NCBI GenBank assembly: GCA_024721275.1
Contig: JAMPIX010000001.1
Location: 62,001-126,000 of the forward strand
From: Mycoplasma sp.
GTDB taxonomy: Bacteria; Bacillota_I; Bacilli_A; Mycoplasmatales; Metamycoplasmataceae
Direction of reading: 5' to 3'
DNA length: 64,000 bases
Positions 32,723-42,737 of this stretch are shown here, in pieces. How positions within the stretch are numbered: position 1 is the stretch's first letter; every line of letters begins with the position of its first letter. Under the pieces are notes generated by a model. It did not search any database. It was not told the origin of the DNA and saw nothing but the letters and a program-made list of their open reading frames with translations. The position numbers and the translations under genes are program-made.

Positions 32723-34551
32723 TGAAAGTTGTAAAGTTAAATCATTTTAAAAAATACATTACTTCAGATCCATATTACATATGAAATAGCAAAAAAATTG
32801 AAGAAAAAAAAGAAGATGTTTTTAATGTTGAATTTGAATGATTAAAAACAGATGATTCAGAATTTGAAGAAGGAATTAACAACGCAACACAAGTCTTAGT
32901 AGAAACTTTTCATAGAGTTGAATTAGAATTTAAAGAATACATTAAAGAAACATTTTCTGATAAAAGGATTTATTTTATAAAAAGTAAATCATTTGAAGAT
33001 AGAGCTATAGAAACTAAAAAAATCATAGAAGATAATAAACACGATCTAATAATAGATGCAGTTTTTCAATCTTCTAGTGAATATAATGATGATTTTATTT
33101 TTCAATCTACACCAATAGTTTTAAATATAGCTGAAAAGGAATTTTATATGTTGAAACCATCAACATCTACTAAAAGTTCAGATTTATTACCATTTATTTG
33201 AAACAATTATTTTTTAAAAGAATTTGGTATTAAAATAAAAAATATGTATTTAGTAACAATAGGTTATAAATATTTAAAAAAAGGCGAAATTTCTTTTTAC
33301 AAAACTGAAAAAATAAATACTACAAAATCACCAAGAGGAAAAAATGGTGAAACAGATGTAAGTCTTATACAATCAATTAAAACCGGAAATGCTTTTAATA
33401 AAAAGGGTGAACCTCATGAAAAAAATACAATTTTGAAAAATGTTAAATTGCATAGTGATTTATTTTATGTTGTTAAGAGCAAAATTATTGAAGCAGCTGA
33501 TATAGAAAATGATGAGGCGCCGAACTTAATTTCATCTTTAGATTTTAGTAAATTTGGAGATAATCCATTAAATAAAGAAAATAGGGAAATATTCTATGTT
33601 GATGGAAAGTTTTCTGGAAATTTAGTTAGAACAAAAGAACTAGCAAATGCATATGATTATCAATATGAACCTAGAGAAAAAAATGATGATAAATTAGTTA
33701 TTCCTGGTATTTTAAATACTTCCATCGCTGGAGTTTATGAACGAGAAAGACCTAAGTACAAAGATGGTGAAACTTACATTACTATAAAGGCTGCTATTAA
33801 AAAAGGAAGTTCTCCAACAATTGAAGATGAGTTTTCTGTTAAGGCATTATTAGATAATATGAAAAAAAATGTAATTTGATATGATTTTGAAGGATATTCA
33901 CTGCCATATGCTGCAGTAGATAATGCTATGCCATATCAGCAAATTGCATTTCAATGTTCAATAATAAGAACAAAAAAATCTAAAATAGATAACGATTATT
34001 GCTTAAATATTGTTAAAGATCCGAAAAATATTCAACTAGATGATTTCTTTGACATAATAGAAAAAATATATGCCAACAAAGCAAATTTTTATGTAGTTTA
34101 TAATCAAGCATATGAAAATACAAGATTAAAAGAAATGTTGGAATATTTGTATTTTGGAAAACATAAAAAATATGAAAAAGCAAAAGAGTATGTTAGATAT
34201 ATTATTGATAATACTGTTGATTTAGCAAAGTTTTTTAGTTGTTCAAAAAATAATTTACCTATAATTTTAATTCCTGAATTGTATGGTTTTCATTCAATTA
34301 AAAAAATTGAAAAGTATATTACAAATTCTGGTTTACAACTTGAAACAATGATAACTCCATATAAGGAATTGGAAGTTCAAAATGGATTAATGGCAATGGA
34401 ATTAGCCATAAAAAGATCTACAGGCATTTTAGGCGATAATGAATGAAAAAAAATTAGTGAAAAATTAAAAATTTATTGTGAAAACGATGTGAGAGCAATG
34501 ATAATGGTTAAAGATTTTATTTCAAAAATATATAATGATATTTCTAAATAA
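32722..34551 (+). CDS. DUF2779/UU173-family nuclease-like protein
   Basis: 609 aa. The N-terminal ~300 residues look Cas4-like ('LNHFKKYITSDPYYIWNSKKIEE' resembles the L-S-K-S-x-Y start). From about residue 390, 'IWYDFEGYSLPYAAVDNAMPYQQIAFQ' is the DUF2779 signature with the first DEDD acidic pair, and 'YCENDVRAMIMVKDFI' near the C-terminus gives the last catalytic Asp. This family is the one called UU173 in Ureaplasma/mycoplasmas, as I recall. Probably a nuclease acting with the YqaJ-like product in repair, uptake or defence. Complete once UGA is read as Trp. Confidence 0.78.
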
Positions 34552-34589
34552 TGTCTATATGTGTATTAACTTTAAAAATAATAATAATG

Positions 34590-34595
34590 TATAAT
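34590..34595 (+). promoter_or_regulatory. -10 box, leaderless start
   Basis: TATAAT six nt before the ATG at 34602; this fixes the start of the HldE homologue and excludes longer upstream readings. Confidence 0.65.
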
Positions 34596-34601
34596 TATTT
34601 T

Positions 34602-35993
34602 ATGAAAAATAGAGTCTTAGTTATTGGTGATTTTCTCTTAGATAAATATGTGTTTTGTAATCCTGAAAGAGTTAATAGAGAAGCTCCAATTTTAATTAAC
34701 AAATATATTAAAGAAGAATATAGATTAGGTGGAGCGGGTAATGTTGTATCTAATTTAGTTGGATTAAATCAAGAAGTTGATGTAATTAGGTTTTCTAATG
34801 GAGATTTAGGCTCAAAAACAATAAGTGAAAAATTAACTGGAATAAATGTAAATGAAAGTATCATTGGTGTAGAAAATAAAACAACAATTAAAACAAGATT
34901 TATAGTTGATAACAAACAAATGTTCAGAGTTGATGATCATAATAAAACAGATGAAAACATAAATATAGAAGAAGTTAAAAATAATATAAAAATAAATAAT
35001 TATGAATATGCAATTATTTCTGATTATGGTAGTGGTTTTTTTAAACCTAATTTTACAAAAGAGTTAATTAAATTTTTAAATGAAAATAACATAAAAGTAA
35101 TTGTAGATCCTAGAAACAGCGATTGATCAATATATACTAATGCATTTTTATTAACTCCTAATTTTGGTGAGTTAAAAATTGGACTTAATAAAGAAAATTT
35201 AGAAAATGAAAGTAATGCTATTTTTAATAATTCTAAAGATATACTAAAAAAATTCAATATTAAAAACTTACTTGCAACAAGAAGTGAATTAGGAATGCTG
35301 TTAATAAATTCAAAAGAAATAATTCTTGATGTTCATGCAAAATCTTTAGATGTTATTGATGTTAGTGGAGCAGGAGACACAGTAATAGCAACAGTAACTG
35401 CTTATTTAAATATGGGTTATAATTTGGAAGAATCAATTTCAATTTCAAACACAGCTGCATCAATAGTAATTAAAAAAATGGGAGTTGTTCCAATTAATAT
35501 TCATGATTTAAATAGAGATAATGTTAATACAAAAATATATCATTTCGATAATAAAGAAAGTGTTGAATTATTGAAAAATAATTTTAAATCAGTAGATATT
35601 GTTTTTACTAATGGAGCATTTGACATATTACACTTTGGACATTTATCATATTTATCTGAATCTTCGTATATGAATAAGCATTTAATAATTGGATTAAATT
35701 CTGATTCATCAATTAAAAAATATAAAAGTAAAAATAGACCTATAAATTCTCAGAATGATAGAGCAAGAGCTTTAGCTGCATTACCATTTGTTTCTGCTGT
35801 AGTTATATTCAATGATGAAAATGCAATTAATATTTTAAATTCTATAAATCCAAAAATTTATGTAAAAGGTGGAGATTATAAAGATATAGATTTTCCTGAA
35901 AGAAATGTTTGTGAAAACATTGCCTTTATTGAATTTAAAAAAGGTTACTCATCAACTAAGATAATAAATAAAATTTCTAATGAGATAAAGTAA
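34602..35993 (+). CDS. hldE: HldE/RfaE-type bifunctional heptose-7-phosphate kinase / heptose-1-phosphate adenylyltransferase
   Basis: 463 aa, close to the usual ~475. Kinase half (1 to about 310): 'VIGDFLLDKYVF...RVNREAP', 'YRLGGAGNVVSNLVGL', and the PfkB ATP-site 'DVSGAGDTVIA' near 252-262. Transferase half (about 330-463): 'TNGAFDILHFGHLSYL' (HxGH), 'NSDSSIKKYKSKNRPIN', 'RARALAALPFVSAVVIF', 'YVKGGDY', 'STKII'. Each half matches RfaE1 and RfaE2. The product would be ADP-D-glycero-beta-D-manno-heptose, the donor of GT9 heptosyltransferases, four of which are in this window. GmhA, GmhB and HldD are not in view. Very unexpected in a wall-less mollicute. Confidence 0.88.
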
Positions 35994-36010
35994 TTATTAT
36001 TTAAAAGTAT

Positions 36011-36877
36011 TTATTTTTCTAATCTTCTTTGTACAAAATCTTTTAAATGAAGAAATTCTAATGGCTTAACTATTAAATACCTTATAATTCAACGTTTTAA
36101 AACATTTTTAGTCATTATCATTTGTGTTTTAAAAGCAGTTCATTTATTAAGTTTAACAATTCTATCTTCAATATTTTTTGCATTAGTGAAAATAAAATCA
36201 TGTAAATTAATATAAACAAGTTCATAATTAATTTCTTTCATTTGACTTATAACTTTATTAATTTTATTAATTCTGCTAATTGATATTTCTACCATGAAAA
36301 AAACATTTGCACTTGCAGCTTTTAAAACATCAAATATTTCATCTCAAATTAATTGTTCAGCACCTTCAATATCCATTTTAATTAAGACATTATTCATTTT
36401 ATTTAACGATCATTTCTTTTCTTCTTCTTTGATATCTAATAATTTTATATTCTCTTTTGTCCCATTTTTAATTTTTCACTTGTTTGTAATAGATGAAACA
36501 GATAAAGATTTTTCATTAACCATTATTTCCATATTTGTATTTTTATTAAAAATACCAGCATTTATTATTTGATCTGTTTTTTTATTCATGTTATTTTCAC
36601 TCAGGTTTTCTAATATTAATTTATAAGGGTATGAAACAGGTTCATATGCAAGAAAATTTGCGTTATGATATTTCATTTTTCAATAAACCAAATGATTTCC
36701 AATATTAGAACCAATATCAACAATAACATTCGGTTGATTATTAATTAATAGTTCATCTAATTTCTTTAACAATTCTATTTCTCAAAAATCTTTTTCTTTT
36801 TTTATTTCTGAAACTAAGCCATGATCTGGCAAAATTAATGTGATATTATGTTTTTCCAATTTTATTTTTTTACTCAT
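36011..36877 (-). CDS. FkbM-family methyltransferase, tandem copy 1
   Basis: 288 aa. SAM motif I 'NVIVDIGSNIGNHLVYWKMK', 'YEPVSYPYKLI' and acidic 'KMDIEGAEQLIWDE' as in FkbM enzymes. Nearly identical to the upstream neighbour 36937-37803 over the middle, but only moderately similar at the ends. A 234-bp stretch is base-for-base identical. TATAAT lies 9 nt before the ATG. Sits downstream of the convergent HldE gene, so sugar O-methylation of the same glycan is likely. Confidence 0.85.
36515..36748. repeat. 234-bp exact repeat inside FkbM copy 1
   Basis: Identical base for base to 37441-37674 (offset 926), while the sequence on both sides has diverged. Points to recent gene conversion between the tandem methyltransferase genes. 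Confidence 0.9.
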
Positions 36878-36936
36878 AATAAATTTATTATATAGAAAAG
36901 ATTTTATATAATAAAAATTTAATTTTAAGCAAAATA

Positions 36937-37803
36937 TTATCTACCTAACATGTTTTGCACAAATTTCTTTAGATGAAGAAATTCTAATGGTTTAACTATT
37001 AAATATTTTACAATTCATTGTGTCGAAATATTTTTTGTCATTTTTAACTGCATTTTAAAAGCAGTTCATTTATTAAGTTTAACAATTCTATCTTCAATAT
37101 TTTTTGCATTAGTGAAAACAAAGTCATTTGGATTAATATAAACAAGTTCATAATTAATTTCTTTCATTTGACTTATAACTTTATTAATTTTACTAATTCT
37201 ATTAATTGATAGTTCTACCATAAAAAAAACATTTGCGCTTGCACCCTTTAAAACATCAAATATTTCATCTCAAATTAATTGTTCAGCACCTTCAATATCC
37301 ATTTTAATTAAAACATTATTTTTTTTATTCAATGATCATTTATATTGTTCATCTTTGATATCTAGTAATTTTATATTTTCTTTTGTTCCATCTTTGATTT
37401 TTCATTTGTTTACAATAGATGAAACTGCTAATGATCTTTTATTAACCATTATTTCCATATTTGTATTTTTATTAAAAATACCAGCATTTATTATTTGATC
37501 TGTTTTTTTATTCATGTTATTTTCACTCAGGTTTTCTAATATTAATTTATAAGGGTATGAAACAGGTTCATATGCAAGAAAATTTGCGTTATGATATTTC
37601 ATTTTTCAATAAACCAAATGATTTCCAATATTAGAACCAATATCAACAATAACATTCGGTTGATTATTAATTAACAATTTGTCCATTTTTTTTAATATAT
37701 CTATTTCAAGAAAATCATTTTTTCTTTCCATCCCAAGACTTATGCCGTGATCCGGCACATTTAAAACAATATTATATTTTTCTAGTTTTATTTTTTTACT
37801 CAT
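36937..37803 (-). CDS. FkbM-family methyltransferase, tandem copy 2
   Basis: 288 aa, same length and motifs as copy 1. The N-terminal 35 residues and the last 60 differ most between the two copies; those parts could set acceptor choice. The two genes are co-oriented with a 59-bp gap. No perfect -10 box sits at the usual 6-7 nt here. Third relative at 27946-28830. Confidence 0.85.
37441..37674. repeat. 234-bp exact repeat inside FkbM copy 2
   Basis: Partner of 36515-36748. Confidence 0.9.
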
Positions 37804-37819
37804 TTTATAAGATATTTAT

Positions 37820-38785
37820 TTAATATCCTTCATTATTGTTAAGTAAAATGTAGTCAACTTTCTTTATATCTTGAAGCTTATTTCCTCCAGCATAAGAAAT
37901 CGCAGATTGAAGATCCATTTTTATATGATTAAGTGTAGTTCAAATAGATCCTTTAACTTCAACCATTTCTGTTTTTCCTTCGATATTTACATCAAGAGTT
38001 TTATTTTTTCTAGAAGCAGAACCAAAATATTCTTTATATTTAATTCCATTTTTTTCAATAGTATTTCCTGGAGATTCTTCATGTCCTGAAAGTATTGATC
38101 CAACCATAACCATTGTTGCACCGAATCTTATTGCCTTCGCAATATCGCCATGTTGTCTAATTCCGCCATCAGCAATAATAGGCTTTGTTGCTGCTTTTGA
38201 ACAATAATTGATTGCAGCTAATTGTCATCTTGCTGTACCAAAACCAGTTTTTAATCTAGTTGTACATACTTTACCCGGACCTACACCTACTTTTGTAGCA
38301 TCGGCACCTCAACGTTCAAGATCCATAACAGCTGTTGTTGTTGCAACATTACCTGCTATTATAAATACTTCATCACCTAATTGCTTTCTAATAAATTTAA
38401 TCATTCTTTTAACATATGCTGAATGACCATGTGCAATATCTATAGTAATAAATTCAGGAATAATGTTTTCTTCCTTAAACTTATTTATTAAATCATAATC
38501 AGCATCTTTGATACCAATTGAAATTGAAGAAATCAAATTTTCCTTTTTCATTTTTTTAACAAATTCAAATGAATCAAAATTAAATCTGTGCATTACATAA
38601 AAATAACCATTCTTTGCAAATTCTATAGCTAATTCTTCATTTAAAACACTTTTCATGTTTGCAGGAATTATAGGTATTTTAAACTCATACTTACCAAATT
38701 TTTGTGTTGTATCACACTCTTTTCTTGATTCTACAATACATCTTTTTGGTAGTAATTGTATATCTTCAAAATCAAATACTTTCAT
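37820..38785 (-). CDS. guaC: GMP reductase
   Basis: 321 aa, an IMPDH/GMPR TIM barrel without CBS domains. Catalytic Cys174 in '[15 protein letters not shown]', '[21 protein letters not shown]', '[12 protein letters not shown]' and '[12 protein letters not shown]' follow the Firmicutes-type GuaC pattern instead of IMP dehydrogenase. It deaminates GMP to IMP with NADPH in purine salvage. A good Shine-Dalgarno (AAGGGAGA) precedes the ATG, so this gene is one of the minority with conventional initiation. Confidence 0.9.
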
Positions 38786-38891
38786 TTATATCTCCCTTAA
38801 AACAAAATTAATTATAGCAATAATTTTTCTTTTTTTAAACATAAAAAGAATATACTTTTAATAATTAAGAAAATGAAAAAAAGGTGTCAAT

Positions 38892-39290
38892 ATGAAAAGT
38901 AAAAGAAAAAAATTGGAATATATTTAGCGTTATATTCATTAACTTTTTGCGTTATTTTTATTTATAAATCACTCTGTTTGATTTTTTCATCATAAACATA
39001 AACATTCACTTTCAGCAACTGCTTGATCTTTATCATTAATATCTCTTTTCACCTTAGGCATGATCTACATTTTACAATTTACAAAAATATTCAAAGGAAA
39101 AGTAAGATATGCAATATTTAAACCTCTTCCATTGCTTACATTTATTTTGCTAATTGTTTCTTTTGCTTTACCATTAAGTTTTCAAAGAGATATACATAGA
39201 CCAACATTCATATTAAACATAGTAATTTCATCAATTAGTATAGTTTCTTTTATTGTTGGAGAAATAATAATAAATACAAGTAAAGAATAA
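38892..39290 (+). pseudogene. Frameshifted small membrane protein gene
   Basis: A Shine-Dalgarno (AAGGTG) precedes ATG at 38892, but the frame closes after 11 codons (TAG). Shifting one base in the AAAAAAA run near 38910 opens 'IGIYLALYSLTFCVIFIY', and a second shift in the TTTTT run near 38945 opens 'NHSVWFFHHKHKHSLSATAWSLSLISLFTLGMI...' to the stop at 39290. Together they encode about 130 residues with four helices. The damage, two one-base changes in homopolymers, may be real decay, phase variation or a sequencing error. No known family recognised. Confidence 0.5.
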
Positions 39291-39332
39291 ATTTATATTT
39301 TTGTTGTTCTCGATTTTTTATATATGATTTGC

Positions 39333-39338
39333 TATAAT
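39333..39338 (+). promoter_or_regulatory. -10 box, leaderless start
   Basis: TATAAT six nt before the ATG at 39345. Confidence 0.6.
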
Positions 39339-39344
39339 TAATAA

Positions 39345-40436
39345 ATGTATTTCAATTTTATAAAAATTCTTTTATATGTTTTGTTTTGATTGCCTTGTAA
39401 AATAATTTCATTTTTTATTTCATGAAGAAAAATGATTTTTACAGATTTTACTGGTTTGGGTGATCACTCATTAAATATGAAATATTACATTAACATAAAT
39501 AAAAAAATTGATTTATGAGTAGAAAAAAAATATTTTGATTTATATAAGAAAATAATGATAGACAATCAATATGTAAAAATATTTTCTTATGAAGATGAAT
39601 GAAGATGATATACGCCTTTTATAAAAATGTATAGAATAATTTATGTTCCGCCATATGTAGCCTTGTATATAAGATCAATGAAAATATTTAAAATTTCAAT
39701 AATGTCTTTTAGATTTAAACAAGTAATAACTATACCTAAAAGATCTCACGGTCCTTTGGCTAAAATATTGTTGATATTTTTTAAAGCATATTCATTCAAT
39801 TTAAGTAAAACATTATTGTTAGATGAAAATAATTTTAATGATAATATGGATTTGTTTTGAAAAAGAAAATTTAAAATGTATGATAATAATTTTCCAATAA
39901 AATTAAATAATTATTTTAATGATAAAAAATATAATAATTATGTACTTATAAATATAAATGGAAATTTTGATGGATCTAAAAAATTAAGTCCTGAATCAAT
40001 CAATTGTGTTATAGAAAATATACCTAAAGATAAAAAAATAATATATGTTGGTATTTTTTCTCTAGAAAAAAAATATACTGAAATAATTAATAAGAACAAA
40101 AACTCAATAAACTTAATTAACAAGACAAATATTATTGATCTTTTTTCTTTAGTTAAGTTTGCAGATTGTATTTTGACTGTTGAAACTTCAATTATTCATA
40201 TCTCAAGCATATGAAATAAAAAATGTCTTGTTTGATATCCTGAAAAATTTATTGTTAAAAATAATTTAAATATGAATATTTACAACAATGATTGATTACT
40301 TCATTATTCATACAATTATTATAATAATCCAAAATCAAATCACACATTACTTAATTTTGATTATCTTTTAGATGAAAATATGAAATATGAATTTAATAAA
40401 AAGCATGAAAAAATGATAATCGATGCTATAAAATAA
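39345..40436 (+). CDS. GT9/heptosyltransferase-like glycosyltransferase
   Basis: 363 aa. N-terminal hydrophobic anchor, 'FTDFTGLGDHSLNMKYY' GLGD loop, 'SYEDEWRWYTPFIKMYRIIYVPP', and 'LTVETSIIHISSIWNKK' donor segment. Co-linear with 14611-15732 and 24776-25900, which lie about 14-25 kb away on the other strand, so the family has been dispersed with inversion. The HldE homologue is about 3.4 kb upstream on the same strand. Confidence 0.72.
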
Positions 40437-40509
40437 TAATATTAATATACTTATTATTTGATTTGAACTATCAAATTTATGTAATTTTATATTGCTATAA
40501 AGACTAAAA

Positions 40510-40515
40510 TATAAT
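40510..40515 (+). promoter_or_regulatory. -10 box of tyrosine recombinase gene
   Basis: TATAAT nine nt before the ATG at 40525. A TTTGAT...ATCAAA inverted repeat lies further upstream (about 40460-40480). Confidence 0.5.
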
Positions 40516-40524
40516 TAAAATGTT

Positions 40525-41256
40525 ATGACATATATAGAATACTTAGAGAAGATATTGAACTTCTCACCAAAAACGATTGAAATATATACAAAATATGCAA
40601 ATCAATTAAAGACATATAAATTAGATTACAAGAGAATGTTAATTTCATTGAATGATATTTCAATAAATACGAAAAGGCTTATTATTTCAGCAATAAAATC
40701 CTATTACAAATTTATAGGAGATGAAAGATATAAAGAATTATTACTCCCAAAGAAAACATTAATAGCTAAAGATTTTGTTTCATTTGAGGAATATAAATTA
40801 TATTTAAAAAAAATAAATAGAAATACTAAAATGGGTTTTCAAAAAAGAATAATTTTAAGATTATTATTTGAAACAGGATTACGTGCATCAGAATTACTAG
40901 ATCTTAAAAGAGCCATGATTCAAGATAATAGAATAAAAATAAACGGAAAGGGAAGAAGAGAAAGGTTTGTTTTTATTTCTGAATGATTGAAGGAAGAGCT
41001 CTATGAATATTTAGAAAAAATAGAAAATAAATTATTTTCATTTGGATATAAAAATCTTTATAACAAAATAAATATGCTTGATCGAGATAAAAAATTATCT
41101 CCACACATGTTTAGAAGAGGATATGCAAAATATTGTTTTAAAAAAGGAATAAGCATTTATGATATAAGCTTATCTATGGGACACAGTAGTATTGAAACAA
41201 CAGTTAATTACATCAATAAAGACAGCAATGATATTGAAATATACAAAATATTTTAA
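40525..41256 (+). CDS. Xer-like tyrosine recombinase
   Basis: 243 aa, shorter than XerC/D (~300). The catalytic set is complete: R120 ('GLRASELL'), a candidate Lys in 'INGKGRRERF', H194 and R197 ('HMFRRGYA'), H220 ('MGHSS') and the nucleophile Y229. The N-terminal SAM-like core-binding part is trimmed. In mollicutes, solitary Xer-like recombinases often drive DNA inversions of surface or restriction genes. It sits between a glycosyltransferase and a surface-protein pair. A plain chromosome-dimer role is also possible. Confidence 0.85.
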
Positions 41257-41267
41257 ATTAAATAAAT

Positions 41268-41336
41268 TGTAATAAATTACACAAATAAAAAAATAAACTA
41301 AAAATATTACATTTACTAAAAAAAATAAGATATAAT
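41268..41336 (+). promoter_or_regulatory. Operator palindrome and promoter of the secreted-protein pseudogene
   Basis: TGTAAT-AA-ATTACA palindrome at 41268-41281, an ATTACA half-site at 41306-41311 in the -35 position, and TATAAT at 41331-41336. The same three elements in the same order and spacing precede the intact paralogue (42567-42633). Confidence 0.6.
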
Positions 41337-41440
41337 TATTTATGTGTATATTTCATTTATTTAAATTAAAATATGCACTTTTCTTATCAATAAATTATCT
41401 ATATAAAAAAATCATTATATTGGATAAAGAAGAAGTTTAT

Positions 41441-42496
41441 ATGAAAAAATCATTATTAACAGTAGGTCTCTAGGGGCAATTGTTCCATCAGTAGCAACTA
41501 CAATTACTAATAAAGCTACACAACAAGACAAAGTTACAACACAACAAGTAAGCGATTCAAATGTAGAACAAATTGCGGATCAAGCAACTGACAGTTATTT
41601 TAAAAATACATGAGAAAAAAGACCAAAGTTCAAATGAATGGACTTTTTGGTGATAAGGTTTATGCAGAAGATTTAAATCAAATTAATAAATATGCACCAA
41701 TGTATTTCAAAGGTGCTGGTTATGTAATAGAAAATTATTGAACTATGGACATGCAAAATGAACAACATAATTGAAAATTAAATTATGCTGTTGAAAATAA
41801 TGGAGTATATGACATCGAAGTAACCGTTACAACTATTTACTATGTAATACCAATAGTTATAGATGGCAATGGTGCTAAACCATTTGAAAAATCTCCTCAA
41901 GCATACATTGGAATAAATAGTCAATTATATTTCCAAGTCAATGCAAATAGTGGAGAAATAAAAAGTCAAGCTGTTGATTATTATAAAGCAGATTACTTCC
42001 ACTTATTTGGAACAAAAATGGATAATAATACTTTCCCAGTTTTCTTTATGACAGATAGAGACAAAAACTTAGTAAATCATTACTACAAAAATTATTGAGA
42101 AGCAAGACCAAATTTCATTAGAGAAAACGGAGAAAAAGAATATGTTCAAGATTATGATATTATCAAAAAGAATATAAATATAGTTTTTTCTCTTTCAAAG
42201 TAGATCCAAATAAAATAACTAAAATGCAATTACAAAATGAAATACAAAGTTCAACATTGCTTTCAGTAGACATTGACAAAAACGGAACAACTGATGAATC
42301 AAAATGAACAACAGTAACTGAAGTTAATGTTACAAGCGAATATTTAGTAAAAGTAGGTCTATGACAATACCCTCAATATGCTGAAACGCAAGTAGGATTA
42401 GATAATCATATTTTGATTAAAACAAATTATCAAACAGGAGAATGAGAATCAGCTCAAAGCATTTCGTATAATATAGGTTTTTTTCATAAACCTTAA
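41441..42496 (+). pseudogene. Broken secreted-protein gene, paralogue of 42738-43856
   Basis: ATG at 41441 starts a signal-peptide-like 'MKKSLLTVGL', closed by TAG at 41471. Restoring one base there continues 'LGAIVPSVATTITNKATQ', and two more one-base restorations (near 41645, in a T run, and near 42170, in an A run) give a ~350-residue protein up to TAA 42494-42496. All three lesions look like single-base deletions in or next to homopolymers. Segments such as 'ADQATDSYFKNTWEKRPK' and 'YKNYWEARPNF' match the repeat of the intact neighbour ('AHQATDYYFAKNFEQRQK'). Its promoter still looks intact. Confidence 0.75.
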
Positions 42497-42515
42497 TAAT
42501 TATTAAATATATAAA

Positions 42516-42546
42516 AATATCACTAAAATACAAGTGATATTTTTTA
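42516..42546 (+). terminator. Rho-independent terminator
   Basis: Perfect 9-bp stem AATATCACT / AGTGATATT with an 8-nt loop and a run of T after it; ends the pseudogene transcript. Confidence 0.85.
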
Positions 42547-42566
42547 ACATCGATTATTAATTATTA

Positions 42567-42633
42567 TGTAATAAATTACAAAATATAAAATAATGTGAAA
42601 AATATTACACTAACATTAAAACTTCATTATAAT
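42567..42633 (+). promoter_or_regulatory. Operator palindrome and promoter of the secreted-protein gene
   Basis: TGTAAT-AA-ATTACA at 42567-42580, ATTACA half-site at 42604-42609, TATAAT at 42628-42633. Copies the arrangement at 41268-41336. Confidence 0.6.
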
Positions 42634-42639
42634 ATATTT

Positions 42640-42672
42640 GAAGACCCATTATTAGATAGCGATCGAGTCTTC
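42640..42672 (+). promoter_or_regulatory. 5'-terminal mRNA hairpin
   Basis: GAAGAC (42640-42645) and GTCTTC (42667-42672) pair right at the expected transcription start, six nt after the -10 box. Such a 5'-end stem usually protects an mRNA. Confidence 0.45.
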
Positions 42673-42700
42673 GTTAATAAAATAAAAGTAATTGCTGATC

Positions 42701-42728
42701 ATATAAACATAAAAATATAAACATAAAA
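42701..42728 (+). repeat. Tandem 14-bp repeat in the leader
   Basis: ATATAAACATAAAA twice in a row; the second copy runs into the Shine-Dalgarno (AAAGGA). The second copy plus the following 10 nt (42715-42738) recurs exactly at 62096-62119. Confidence 0.85.
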
Positions 42729-42737
42729 GGAAATAAT

